DNA from: Hesseltinella vesiculosa
Lineage: Eukaryota; Mucoromycota; Mucoromycetes; Mucorales; Cunninghamellaceae
NCBI GenBank assembly: GCA_002104935.1
Contig: MCGT01000066.1
Location: 1-42,444 of the forward strand
Length of the DNA: 42,444 nt
Direction: 5' to 3'
Shown here: in pieces, positions 11,499-22,476 of the stretch
Layout of the letters: each line of letters starts with the position of its first letter
How positions within the stretch are numbered: position 1 is the stretch's first letter
Position numbers and translations under genes: made by a program
Notes under the pieces: generated by a model
Told to the model about the DNA's origin: nothing
What the model saw: the letters and a program-made list of their open reading frames with translations, nothing else
Database searches by the model: none

Positions 11499-11736
11499 GT
11501 TTGATAAAGTTATAACTTGTATTTTTGCTGACACTGAGACGTTGCACAGGGCTTAAGCATGGTTACGCTCAGCCGATAGTGAAAAAAACTTGTAACTTTT
11601 AGTTTTCTGTGATGGATAATTAAATCTCCGAATTCCTGGCTTTCCTTTGCCCCTTTTTTCATATCTTGTGGTTTTTATGGTAAAACAAATAAAACAGAGT
11701 TCGGCAAATATCCGCAGGCAGAATTGGCTGCGATGA

Positions 11737-12721
11737 CAATTTTAACATCGATGTTTAAAACCCCCAAAAAAGATGTCAGATCTATGAACTACCCACGCGC
11801 AGAAAAAAAAACGTGGCGATGGTATACAAAGGTACAGAAGGTTTCGAAAAAAAAAATTGAAGGCGCAAAATATACTGTACTCTCCCAGAAAAAATCTGAA
11901 TGGAAAAATGATATACAAAAAAAAAAACTGTTCTAGTTCACTTGGATTAAGCTTGGGAATGTTGTTTTAAGGACAGAGTACGCTCATCTCGAAAAAAAAA
12001 TTGGTCCCCAGGACACGCGTAAAAACCGTCAAAGTCTGAAAAAGCAATTGCGGGGATGGGAGCCAAGTCATCCCGGGTTCGAAAAAAAACCCATATTTAG
12101 ACATGGCAAGAAAAGTGTAATGTTTAAGCAAATACTTGCCTTCAAAGGGAATGAAAATAATTGTGAGCGATATATTTTTCTTTATATGGGTGATGGATTT
12201 TTTGAAAATATACTTTCCTAAAAAGTATAATTGCTACTTTTTTAGAAAGTATATTTTCAAAAAATCCATCACCCATATAAAGAAAAATATATCGCTCACA
12301 ATTATTTTCATTCCCTTTGAAGGCAAGTATTTGCTTAAACATTACACTTTTCTTGCCATGTCTAAATATGGGTTTTTTTTCGAACCCGGGATGACTTGGC
12401 TCCCATCCCCGCAATTGCTTTTTCAGACTTTGACGGTTTTTACGCGTGTCCTGGAGACCAATTTTTTTTTCGAGATGAGCGCACTCTGTCCTTAAAACAA
12501 CATTCCCAAGCTTAATCCAAGTGAACTTGAGCAGTTTTTTTTTGTGCATCGTTTTTCCTTTCAGATTTTTTCTAGGAGAGTATTTACACCTGTCAAAATC
12601 TTCTGTACCTTTTTATACCATTGCCATGTTTTTTATTTTCTGCGCGCAGGTACAGTGGTTGATTAGATGGTTCATACGATCTGACATCAATTTTGGTTTT
12701 TAAACACCGATGTTAAAATTG
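11737..12721. repeat. Imperfect ~985-bp palindrome nested in the pogo-like element
   Basis: Two arms of about 490 bp (11737-12227 and 12235-12721) are reverse complements with scattered mismatches and indels. The loop is only about 7 bp (12228-12234). The inner part (12100-12300) is almost perfect and the outer part more diverged. The arms carry A- or T-runs and a GGGTTCGAA box like a tRNA/SINE B box near 12075 (mirror near 12385). ORFs here (e.g. 12142-12549 minus) are products of symmetry. It could be a foldback element or an inverted duplication. Confidence 0.9.
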
Positions 12722-12725
12722 CTAC

Positions 12726-13697
12726 CGTCAGCCCTATGGACATACTGGTAACTGGGTTTACGGAAAACAAAAAGCCTGGATTGCTAGTGATGTGTTCCAG
12801 CACTGCATTGTGGAAATATGTTCAAAAATTGACAAAAGACATCGTGGTCAAAAATGCTTCCTCGTCTTGAACAATGCTCCAACTCAAGAAATCGATGATG
12901 AGCTGAAAAAGTGCCTTGGAAATGTAGAAATAAATATTTTTACCTCTTACAGTAACACGGCCAGTCAGTACTAGCATGTCCTTCGCGCTGCATAAAGCCC
13001 TCTCAGCAAGAATATGAAAGGGAGTGACCTACCGTATAAAAAATCAATGCAAAGACAGCAATTTTCATTGCAATAATGGCGTGGAACGATGACATGTCCG
13101 CGGCCATTAAGGACTGCTTCGTAAAAACGGGAATTTTTGAAACCTCCTCCGACGGTGCTAAGATCACTAGAACGCGAAGAAATGGCCAGCACTGAAAGCA
13201 TGACTCAGTCAACGGACGCCACTATCGCAAGACTCAGAAGTGCCGGTCTCCCGAAAGGCATCATGGACGATATTGCCTCTGCCAGTGAAATTGACCATGA
13301 CAGCTTAGCCTTCCCAGTGCACTGGGATACTGGCAAAGATGTTACAGTTAACGATTTGATGTTCTTATTCAACTTGGAGAACGACAATGCTGATGGTATC
13401 AGCCATGGTTTTGACATGAACACAGAAAATAAGCAATTGGAAGAAGTCGCTGGCACGGACGATGAGACATCGATCAAGGACCTTCATCACTTTGCCATGC
13501 TTGTCAACAACACTATGAATGCAATTCCATTCAACACTGAAACTGAAATGGAACTGTCTATTATATTGGGCAAAGTTGCCTCAGAACTAGAGTCAATCAT
13601 CAGTGCCGTTTTTATTTTGGCTCGGAAATACCAACAAAGCATTAAGCCAAAACTAATAACTTTTATTTTTTCGAAAATCCCAAATCCATTTTTATAA
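12726..13697 (+). pseudogene. Broken pogo/Tigger DDE transposase
   Basis: Frame 12726-12974 reads NWVYGKQKAWIASDVFQHC and KCFLVLNNAPTQ, which match the Tigger-type segment 'AW...FLDNAPSH' around the second catalytic Asp. Here that Asp has become Asn (LNNAP). Stops and shifts follow. A second piece near 13079 reads AWNDDMSAAIKDCFVKTGIF, the conserved C-terminal 'AW..V...I.NCF.KAG' block, and then changes frame into an open stretch, 13137-13697, that reads as the variable tail. The N-terminal HTH/CENP-B domains and first Asp are missing. Non-functional on sequence grounds. Confidence 0.8.
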
Positions 13698-13716
13698 GTT
13701 TAAATGATATTGACTG
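13693..13716 (-). repeat. Right terminal inverted repeat of pogo-like element
   Basis: Exact reverse complement of 11475-11498, followed by TA. It overlaps the 3' end of the last transposase-derived frame. Confidence 0.9.
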
Positions 13717-13718
13717 TA

Positions 13719-14478
13719 ATTTTCAAAAATCAATATGACGCCATGTATTGCTATGATCGCTACACCCAATTCTTGAATCCCTGTCGAATGCACTTGGAGT
13801 AGACCTTGGAGACCAATGTTGAAGGAGATGTGAGAAGAGAAGAAACGAAAAAAAAAATTGCGGGCGGGCTTTATATTTACCTGACAGCTTAGTTTGGTGG
13901 CCAAGCCTAGAACCGTAAAATCATCGACTTTTTGATCTAGGAGAGCCATGACATATTTTGCTTGATACAAAAAAAAATATGCTTTGTAGGCGACAACCTA
14001 ATTTTCAGAAGGATCGAATTACAATTGCAGGGTTTGACCTATGACGACGGGTGAAAGGTACAATTCCCGATTTGGAAGGAAAACGTCAACAGAAAAAATG
14101 GCAGTGAAGGAATGATGAAGGTAATAACGAGTTTAAGGCTGGTCAACATAGAGGCACGGTGACTGAGCGAGGACATAGTTTTGCTAGGGGCGTACATACA
14201 ATGACTGGTTGCGGAGACATGGCTAGGAAAGGATGTGGGGCGTGGCACTGGTTTTGCAAAAGCTTGTGATCATGGGCAACGATATTTTGCATTCCAGAAT
14301 GATACAGAGAGACAACTAAACCAAGGCAGGCTGCAAGCTACCCATAGATAACTTCCTATGAAAAAAAAGGTATACCATGGGCGAGCCACTGAAAGGGAAG
14401 TTTCATCCTACAACTCCTCCTAGGATATTTTGCAAGAAGCGTGTGCCCACCCAGCATTGCACCAAGATGTCTTAAAGA
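13719..14478. other. Intergenic; diverged single copy of array segment at 14400-14466
   Basis: No supported gene. A minus frame near 13947-13870 (MALLDQKVDDFTVLGLATKL, then a GTAAAT donor-like site) could be an exon, but no partner was found. 14400-14466 resembles the central part of the tandem array unit (shared GCGTGTGCCCACC and AGCATTGCACCAAGA). Confidence 0.45.
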
Positions 14479-14593
14479 CATACTTCACTTTGATTGATAA
14501 TGAATGTAGCAGATAAAAAAAAAAAAAGATAATTATATTTACAGCACAAGCAAAAAAAAAAAAAAAAGTGGAACAACAACTAAAAAATTAAGC

Positions 14594-15004
14594 CTAATGG
14601 CGGCGGCGACGGGTGGCATGGTTTGGACGGTTTCTTGCCAAGTGGCAGATGCCATGGTGGTGGGGTTGGCGGTGGTATTGGACTGGGTGACCACGAATAC
14701 GGGCAGGGCTGATGGTCATACGACGCCCCATATTCGTGGTCAAGAAGCTGGTCCAGCGTGAAGGGTGCGTATAAAAGAAGTGTGCACTTTGTGGCGTCAC
14801 AAAGTGCAAACGCAGAGAGTCTCCATGTTGTTGAATATGGACTAGACCAGCAATTGGAGGCACCACCGACAGAAGTAATCGCCACCAATGGGCAAGAGAC
14901 AGGCGGTTGCCAGCAAGATAAGGGCTGTGCAGCAACACTTGCTGGCAAGGGAAGCGACACCCACGACAGTGCTGGGGATTTCGACGGTAACGGTTATTGT
15001 TCAT
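14594..15004 (-). CDS. Uncharacterised 136-aa basic ORF, left palindrome copy
   Basis: Begins MNNNRYRRNPQHCRGCRFPC and ends NHATRRRRH. It is rich in Arg and His, with a Cys cluster CRGCRFPC near the N-terminus and a GRRMTISPARIRGHPVQYHR segment. There is no intron. It differs from the right copy at a few sites, mostly amino-acid changing. Two other frames are also open over most of this stretch, which weakens the case for coding. No family recognised. It could be an element-encoded nucleic-acid-binding protein or chance. Confidence 0.35.
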   Translation of the reverse strand: MNNNRYRRNPQHCRGCRFPCQQVLLHSPYLAGNRLSLAHWWRLLLSVVPPIAGLVHIQQHGDSLRLHFVTPQSAHFFYTHPSRWTSFLTTNMGRRMTISPARIRGHPVQYHRQPHHHGICHLARNRPNHATRRRRH

Positions 15005-15289
15005 TTTTAAAATTGCTAATGTTATGTAAATACAATCAAAATAAAAAAAAGCAAAGAGAAAGAAGAGAGCATGAAACCACTTTTTTTTAAAAAAAAAGCT
15101 AATTTCTGGGAATGAGGAAATCCTTACTGAGTCTGTGATTCAAATTTTGTTGAAGAGCAGCGCGCGCTGAAGGATTTCCTCATTCCCAGAAATTAGCTTT
15201 TTTTTTAAAAAAAAGTGGTTTCATGCTCTCTTCTTTCTCTTTGCTTTTTTTATTTTGATTATATTTACACAACATTAGCAATTTTAAAA

Positions 15290-15700
15290 ATGAACAACAA
15301 CCGTAACCGTCGAAATCCCGAACGCTGTCGTGGGTGTCGCTTCCCTTGCCAGCAAGTGTTGGTGCACAGCCCTTATCTTGCTGGCAACCGCCTGTCTCTT
15401 GCCCATTGGTGGCGATTACTTCTGTCGGTGGTACCTCCAATTGCTGGTCTAGTCCATATTCAACAACATGGAGACTCTCTGCGTTTGCACTTTGTGACGC
15501 CACAAAGTGCACACTTCTTTTTTACGCACCCATCACGCTGGACCAGCTTCTTGACCACGAATATGGGGCGTCGTATGACCATCAGCCCTGCCCGTATTCG
15601 TGGTCACCCAGTCCAATACCACCGCCAACCCCACCACCATGGCATCTGCCACTTGGCAAGAAACCGTCCAAACCATGCCACCCGTCGCCGCCGCCATTAG
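15290..15700 (+). CDS. Uncharacterised 136-aa basic ORF, right palindrome copy
   Basis: Mirror copy of the left-arm ORF: MNNNRNRRNPERCRGCRFPC at the start, the same RRRRH end, ATG at 15290 and TAG at 15698. The arms differ here at only a handful of positions (e.g. YRRNPQH versus NRRNPER). The upstream sequence (15190-15289) is T-rich, and the downstream sequence runs into a T-run. If translated, the product would be very basic (many Arg and His). Function unknown. Confidence 0.35.
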   Translation: MNNNRNRRNPERCRGCRFPCQQVLVHSPYLAGNRLSLAHWWRLLLSVVPPIAGLVHIQQHGDSLRLHFVTPQSAHFFFTHPSRWTSFLTTNMGRRMTISPARIRGHPVQYHRQPHHHGICHLARNRPNHATRRRRH

Positions 15701-15812
15701 GCTTAATTTTTTAGTTGTTGTTCCACTTTTTTTTTTTTTTTGCTTGTGCTGTAAATATAATTATCTTTTTTTTTTTATCTGCTACATTCATTATCAATCA
15801 AAGTGAAGTATG

Positions 15813-16138
15813 GCAAACATTGTCCTAAAAAAAAGGCGCAACCATGATAATTGAATCCAAATTGCATGAGGGGTATTATCATGGTCAACCTGGTTCATAG
15901 GTTTATTCTAGTAGAGCCCTCCAGAGATCAGTATCAATAATGTAAAATCTTTCCCACAAAATAACTAGGATGTCGTGAAAGGAAGGCACCCAGGAAAAAA
16001 AATCAGTGTATGCTTGTTAGGCTTTACCGGCATCTCTTTGGGTTGTAATTTTAATCAATGGCATTTCTTATCACTTTCAACCGATGTGCAAAATTTAGGA
16101 TCAATTAGTTTAGGGCAATATTTCACTGTGATTTTTGA
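15813..16138. other. Intergenic, nothing recognised
   Basis: AT-rich DNA between the palindrome and dispersed repeat copy 2. No supported ORF. Confidence 0.5.
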
Positions 16139-16376
16139 TCAGATGGCCTGGGGTTCCCCTGGCGAAAATGGCCGATTTTTCATCTTTTTTAGCTGGGCAG
16201 TCGGAGATGTCAAAACGAGAAGGATCAAATGTTGGCTGGGCGACCTATCCCAATCGACCTGATTTTTTCAACACAACCACCATTCATGCGTATTAGCATC
16301 CAGACAAAATTTGAGGTCGATCTGATCACTCAAAAGTACTGTACCGGCACAGCATTTGCGTTTTTTTTTTTTTTTT
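16139..16376 (+). repeat. Dispersed T-tailed repeat, copy 2
   Basis: Carries the family landmarks: CCCTGGCGAAAATGGCCGAT, TTTTAGCTGG, TTGGCTGGGCGAC, CGACCTGATTTTTTCAACAC, TCTGATCACTCAAAAGT, and a terminal run of about 16 T. Confidence 0.85.
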
Positions 16377-17937
16377 CAGAGGAGCTTGCTGGTCAAACCG
16401 GTCCAACTTCTATCTCCGCACAATGCCTTAAACTCGGGAAGACTACCGAAGGACATTATTGAAGATTCAGCTAGACCAAGCTGTACCTTTTTGAATATCC
16501 CTTCTTCCTTTTTTGTATGTGCATCTTTTTCTTTATTTTTTTTTGGTCCGCGAACCTTTTTTCATTGGTTATTTTTCTCCCCGCAAAAAATCGTCGAAAA
16601 TCTGATATCTGCCGAACTACTCCAGTATTTTTATTAGCGTAACATAGGGGTGAGGGGTGGTAATGGATAATATCACATACCTCCTTGACACAATATCGAT
16701 AAGCTACGGTTCAGTAGTCCTCAAGCCCAAAAATAAGGAATAAATAAAAAAATAGCTTTTCAAAACCAGGCTCTCTCAATGCCAGCATGCTCATGCGCGA
16801 AACATACTGGTATCGTGATAATTTATGATAGCCAGAAACAAAACCCCCCTAGCTTACTTGATGCATTACAACATGTCTGCATATGATATCAACAGTGCGT
16901 GTTTACCATCTGTCACGTTTTGGTGCCGTTTCCAGTCCAAAATGCAAACTGCACCAAAGCGTAGCAGGTGGAAATAAAGAAAAAGGGGCACATACAAGAA
17001 GGCGTAGGTTTTCAGAAAAAAACAAGGCGAAATCTCAGTCAAAGGGCCCGAGCTCTACGTCTGTATGATTTTTTTTGAACAGATAGCGTAAAGATCCCCT
17101 GGTGAAATTATCCTGAGCCTTGAACCCTTGTTGTCTTCAATTTTTTTTGTGTCACAAAATCAAGTCGCCCTTTTTGATCGCCGCCATCCCTTTTCTTTCC
17201 CCTTTTTTTAAACTTTTTTCTTTACCTTTTTCTACTGCTCCTTTTTATTTCCAAGGTTAAGCAGCGAAACGGATTCAGTAGGATATTTGTTGAATGCTTT
17301 TCCACTTTGTCTCAATTACTCATAATTATTTTTATCATGAATAAAGGTGCCATTATTTCGTCTAACAGTCAGATACACAGCACTGCGAATCAGAGGTGAT
17401 AAAACAACAAACTTTACCAATCGACTTTATTTTTAAAGCACCATCATGATTCGAGCATTTGCATACTCAACAATGCAATTGGAATAGGTCGTCATGGCTG
17501 TGGTCTACTTTAGAAAAAAAAAATTGCATTTTTTTCTTTTTCAAAAGAAGAAATTTAGATTACAAAATTCCCTCTCCTCACACAGAGTTCATTTTCAATT
17601 TACTGCACAGCGGTTCCATGAACAGGACTAAAAAACGAAGAAGTTTATTAAATAAAATCGTAAAACGTGATGTCTCAAGGTAAGTACGGCACATCAATAA
17701 ATCACAGGAGAAGACTGAAGGCTTTCCTCCTTCCGTCATCCTATTACAAGAAGAAGCAGAGGCAATAAATCAAAACGCACCACACCAAAGCAACCATCAT
17801 TGCAAAACGAAAGTGAAGGCCCACCACCACCCGCCGTCCATCTGAAAATGACACAGAGACGATAAAAAAAAGGCATTGTGATACCAAAAGGAACGTTCGC
17901 GACGAGAATAAGACTGTTCAAGACTCAAAGAGAAGAC
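16377..17937. other. Gene-poor AT-rich spacer
   Basis: Only short, unconvincing frames. T-rich stretches occur at 17140-17250. No RNA gene or repeat family recognised. Confidence 0.5.
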
Positions 17938-20900
17938 GTCAAAACACCTAGACGAGACACCACAGCATCTAGATGAGACATCGCAGCACAGAGAACATCA
18001 ATACACCAAGACGAAACCTCACAACTCCAGAAGAGGCTTCTCAGCACAACACCAACAAGCACAGCATCTTGCAGAGGTGACTATCCGTGGATAGTGAGTG
18101 GCTATCATAAGATAAGCTTCTCCGATGGCCACACTTTTTCAAGCGTAACCAAGAAAATGGGAGTTCCTCCCTCGGTATTCTGCAAGATGCGTGTGCCCAC
18201 CAGCATTGCACCAAGAAGATCACCGCTAAGATTTGGCCAATAAGCAACGAGAGCAGAAGTTAAAGCCAAGATATTTTTTTTGCTGGCTACTTACCAAGAA
18301 TTGAGTTTGCAAGGAATGCCCACCGCCCGCCCATCACCAGTGCAGGTGATACTGAAGACCAGCCAAGACATGCTGGCAGACAAAGCCGTAAGAGAGTAGG
18401 CTTTGCACCGAAAGCAACACACCGAGAGCAGCACACCGAAAACACCAAGACACCAAGACGACACACCGCAACGTCAAGACAATACACCGCACCGCAACAC
18501 CAGAAGTGACATCTCAGCACAGCACCAACAAGCACAGCATCTTGCAGAGGTGACTATCCGTGGATAGTGAGTGGCTATCATAAGATAAGCTTCTCCGATG
18601 GCCACACTTTTTCAAGCGTAACCAAGAAAATGGGAGTTCCTCCCTCGGTATTCTGCAAGATGCGTGTGCCCACCAGCATTGCACCAAGAAGATCACCGCT
18701 AAGATTTGGCCAATAAGCAACGAGAGCAGAAGTTAAAGCCAAGATATTTTTTTTGCTGGCTACTTACCAAGAATTGAGTTTGCAAGGAATGCCCACCGCC
18801 CGCCCATCACCAGTGCAGGTGATACTGAAGACCAGCCAAGACATGCTGGCAGACAAAGCCGTAAGAGAGTAGGCTTTGCACCGAAAGCAACACACCGAGA
18901 GCAGCACACCGAAAACACCAAGACACCAAGACGACACACCGCAACGTCAAGACAATACACCGCACCGCAACACCAGAAGTGACATCTCAGCACAGCACCA
19001 ACAAGCACAGCATCTTGCAGAGGTGACTATCCGTGGATAGTGAGTGGCTATCATAAGATAAGCTTCTCCGATGGCCACACTTTTTCAAGCGTAACCAAGA
19101 AAATGGGAGTTCCTCCCTCGGTATTCTGCAAGATGCGTGTGCCCACCAGCATTGCACCAAGAAGATCACCGCTAAGATTTGGCCAATAAGCAACGAGAGC
19201 AGAAGTTAAAGCCAAGATTTTTTTTTTTTTGCTGGCTACTTACCAAGAATTGAGTTTGCAAGGAATGCCCACCGCCCGCCCATCACCAATGCAGGTGATA
19301 CTGAAGACCAGCCAAGACATGCTGGCAACCAAAAGCCGTAGGAGAGTAGGCTTTGCACCGAGAGCAACACACCGAGAGCAATACACCGAAAACATCATGA
19401 CACCAAGACAAGATATCGCAACACCGAGAGCATTACACCGAAAACACCAAGACACCAAGACGACACACCGCAACACCGAGAGCAATACACCAAAAACACC
19501 AAGACACCAAGTCAACACACCGCAGCACCGAGAGCAATACACCGAAAACATCATGACACCAAGACGACACACCGCAACACCAAGACAATACACCGCACCG
19601 CAACACCAGAAGTGACATCTCAGCACAGCACCAACAAGCACAGCATCTTGCAGAGGTGACTATCCGTGGATAGTGAGTGGCTATCATAAGATAAGCTTCT
19701 CCGATGGCCACACTTTTTCAAGCGTAACCAAGAAAATGGGAGTTCCTCCCTCGGTATTCTGCAAGATGCGTGTGCCCACCAGCATTGCACCAAGAAGATA
19801 GCCGCTAAGATTTGGCCAATAAGCAACGAGAGCAGAAGTTAAAACCAAGACTTTTTTTTTTTTTTTGCTGGCTACTTACCAAGAATTGAGTTTGCAAGGA
19901 ATGCCCACCGCCCGCCCATCACCAATAGCAGGTGATACTGAAGACCAGCCAAGACAAGCTGGCAGACAAAGCCGTAAGAGAGTAGGCTTTGCACCGAAAG
20001 CAACACACCGAGAGCAGCACACCGAAAACACCAAGACACCAAGACGACACACCGCAACACCGAGAGCAATACACCAAAAACACCAAGACACCAAGTCAAC
20101 ACACCGCAGCACCGAGAGCAATACACCGAAAACATCATGACACCAAGACGACACACCGCAACACCATGACAATACACCGCACCGCAACACCAGAAGTGAC
20201 ATCTCAGCACAGCACCAACAAGCACAGCATCTTGCAGAGGTGACTATCCGTGGATAGTGAGTGGCTATCATAAGATAAGCTTCTCCGATGGCCACACTTT
20301 TTCAAGCGTAACCAAGAAAATGGGAGTTCCTCCCTCGGTATTCTGCAAGATGCGTGTGCCCACCAGCATTGCACCAAGAAGATAGCCGCTAAGATTTGGC
20401 CAATAAGCAACGAGAGCAGAAGTTAAAACCAAGACTTTTTTTTTTTTTTTGCTGGCTACTTACCAAGAATTGAGTTTGCAAGGAATGCCCACCGCCCGCC
20501 CATCACCAATAGCAGGTGATACTGAAGACCAGCCAAGACATGCTGGCAGACAAAGCCGTAAGAGAGTAGGCTTTGCACCGAAAGCAACACACCGAGAGCA
20601 GCACACCGAAAACACCAAGACACCAAGACGACACACCGCAACGTCAAGACAATACACCGCACCGCAACACCAGAAGTGACATCTCAGCACAGCACCAACA
20701 AGCACAGCATCTTGCAGAGGTGACTATCCGTGGATAGTGAGTGGCTATCATAAGATAAGCTTCTCCGATGGCCACACTTTTTCAAGCGTAACCAAGAAAA
20801 TGGGAGTTCCTCCCTCGGTATTCTGCAAGATGCGTGTGCCCACCAGCATTGCACCAAGAAGATAGCCGCTAAGATTTGGCCAATAAGCAACGAGAGCAGA

Positions 20901-21055
20901 AGTTAAAACCAAGACTTTTTTTTTTTTTTTGCTGGCCACTTACCAAGAATTGAGTTTGCAAGGAATGCCCACCGCCCGCCCATCACCAATAGCAGGTGAT
21001 ACTGAAGATCAGCCAAGACATGCTGGCAACCAAAAACCGTAGGAAAGTAGGCTTG
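17938..21055. repeat. Complex tandem repeat array (five full units plus partials)
   Basis: Units start with ACAGCATCTTGCAGAGGTGA at 18061, 18534, 19007, 19640, 20224 and 20704, so periods are 473, 473, 633, 584 and 480 bp, followed by a partial unit to about 21050. The first two units are almost identical. Each unit has a hairpin CTATCCGTGGATAG, a fixed ~190-bp segment, a T-run of variable length (8-14), a fixed ~130-bp segment, and a variable inner minisatellite built from 'ACACCGAGAGCAATACACC' and 'AACACCAAGACACCAAGAC' modules. Length differences come from inner-module number. Repeated ORFs of 68 and 82 codons are by-products. 17938-18060 is a degenerate entry to the array. Confidence 0.95.
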
Positions 21056-22029
21056 ATGCCAAAGAATTGGTTGGATACCCCCTTTCCCACCGCTCATCCC
21101 TCATCAATAGGCTACCATGGAGTGGCCAGGAGTGTCCAGAGCCAAGAGCAACTCTGAAAAATAGCATTGAAGTGCTAGCATGCATATCAAATGAGATGGG
21201 TTGTAAGAATCAGGTTTTTTTCTTTTTTTTTTTTAACTTGCCTAGCCTAGAAAAAAAAGGCCCATTGCCCACCCATCCAACACCCTTTGAGGTGATACTG
21301 TTGACCAAATTTTACTCTCAAAAGAAAGTAGAAAGAATGCCAACTCCTAGCCCATTTTCATGGTTGCCCAGGTGTGACTACGTGGAAGTGGTTGGCTTAC
21401 ACACCCTCATGACGACCGCTTTTTACAGGAAGAGAAGCATAGCCCACTTGAGGAAGACGAAGAAAACCATTTATGTTTTTTACGTTTCTCTTCGCCGGTA
21501 AAGACATAAAGCTCCTCGAGGAAAGACAAAAACTGTGCCACCCTCTCTCCTTTCCATCCTTCCTCCTTTCGATCCCTCCTCCTTCTAACCAACGGCCACC
21601 GTGAAAAAGAACCCTGGAATAGAGCCGAGAACCGGGCTTTGGGTTTCCTGCCAAAAGTGAATCAAGCTTTGACTTGTTTCCCGAGGTCTTGTGTTTGCTT
21701 GGTCATTCAAACCATAAATAAAGTTACCCAGGTTTGACCACGTGGAGGTACTTGACATGCATACCCATCAATGACATGACATTTTTCTTGTAGGAAAAGC
21801 CTCTTGGCATCGTTTGGTCCTTATGGCACCTTGCTGGGCCGGTTCTTGAGTGAAGAAAAAAAAGTGGAAAAAAAAGGAAAAACCAAAAAACATGCCTTTG
21901 ACCCTGAAAAAAAGAACTGTGGTCAGCTGGTCAAAAAAAGGCACCAAACTAAAAAGGGAAAAGTAAAAGATTTTTTTTTTCAAATGGAAAATTAATTTGC
22001 GGTTTAATTTCCAAACAGAGCTAAATTAA
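21056..22029. other. Intergenic with two copies of a short dispersed motif
   Basis: Holds motif copies at 21368-21412 and 21725-21768 (see the finding on the CCAGGTGTGACTACGTGGA motif). Otherwise A- and T-rich with no supported gene. Confidence 0.5.
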
Positions 22030-22476
22030 CTATGTTTGACATAATCGTGATCTACATTCTCCTGGTCTGTGCTTGATATCTTTCATTTCAAAAGATAGTG
22101 AACAGTAGCAAGCTCCTGCTTCCATTTTGCTAGTTTTTGGTCGTTTTGACAAAAAAACAGCAGAGGAATTTTGGTAACACAACAACTTGAGAGCATGTTT
22201 CTCGGCTAGATTCATTGCTTTTCTAATTTTATGCTTCCCTACGGATAGCCATGGTTCGTAGCTTTGAAATGAATCTAAACACGCCAAGGCATTATCATCC
22301 CATTGTCGTGTAATCGCAATAAACAGTAACGGGACAACCATAAAAACATCGAGAAAGTTGTGGGAAAAACGGGGGGAACTGAAACCGATTGTTCTATCAT
22401 GTGAAAATGTCCCCAAAATAGGCAACGATCGATGTCGAGCAAGTCCCATTTTTCCCATCGATTTATTGTGCCCCAT
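22030..22476 (-). CDS. Uncharacterised ORF, 148 codons
   Basis: ATG-started minus frame beginning MGHNKSMGKMGLARHRSLP and ending RPGECRSRLCQT. It contains a mildly hydrophobic stretch (DVFMVVPLLFIAI). No family match, no introns, no obvious promoter. It is the only sizeable frame between the array and 24 kb. It may be a relic of a mobile-element protein or chance. Confidence 0.2.
   Translation of the reverse strand: MGHNKSMGKMGLARHRSLPILGTFSHDRTIGFSSPRFSHNFLDVFMVVPLLFIAITRQWDDNALACLDSFQSYEPWLSVGKHKIRKAMNLAEKHALKLLCYQNSSAVFLSKRPKTSKMEAGACYCSLSFEMKDIKHRPGECRSRLCQT

Larger units (their letters stand above)
11475..13716 (+). mobile_element. Decayed pogo/Tigger (Tc1-mariner superfamily) DNA transposon
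   Basis: Perfect 24-bp inverted ends at 11475-11498 and 13693-13716 (start CAGTCAATATCATTTAAACT) are each flanked by TA (11473-11474, 13717-13718). That is the TA target duplication and CAGT terminus usual for pogo-like elements. The 2,242-bp interior holds a broken transposase in its right half and a large palindrome in its left half, which probably replaced or displaced the transposase N-terminus. Confidence 0.85.
14479..15812. repeat. 1.3-kb palindrome with 645-bp arms carrying one ORF twice
   Basis: Left arm 14479-15125 and right arm 15170-15812 are near-identical reverse complements around a 44-bp spacer. Each arm holds, from outside in: a short AT-rich end, an A/T-run, and a 136-codon ORF pointing towards the outside, plus a run of A/T near the spacer. 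No clear target duplication was seen. Confidence 0.95.

Noticed and set aside
12142..12549. 135-codon minus ORF and 119-codon + ORF
   Set aside because: Mirror images produced by the palindrome centre; composition is AT-rich and not protein-like.
18041..20890. Recurrent 68-, 76- and 82-codon ORFs
   Set aside because: They are the same tandem unit read repeatedly, with stops shared by all copies and no conserved family.
18061..21050. Repeats resembling a CRISPR array
   Set aside because: Units are 470-630 bp with nested minisatellites, not 25-40 bp repeats with unique spacers, and the DNA is eukaryotic.
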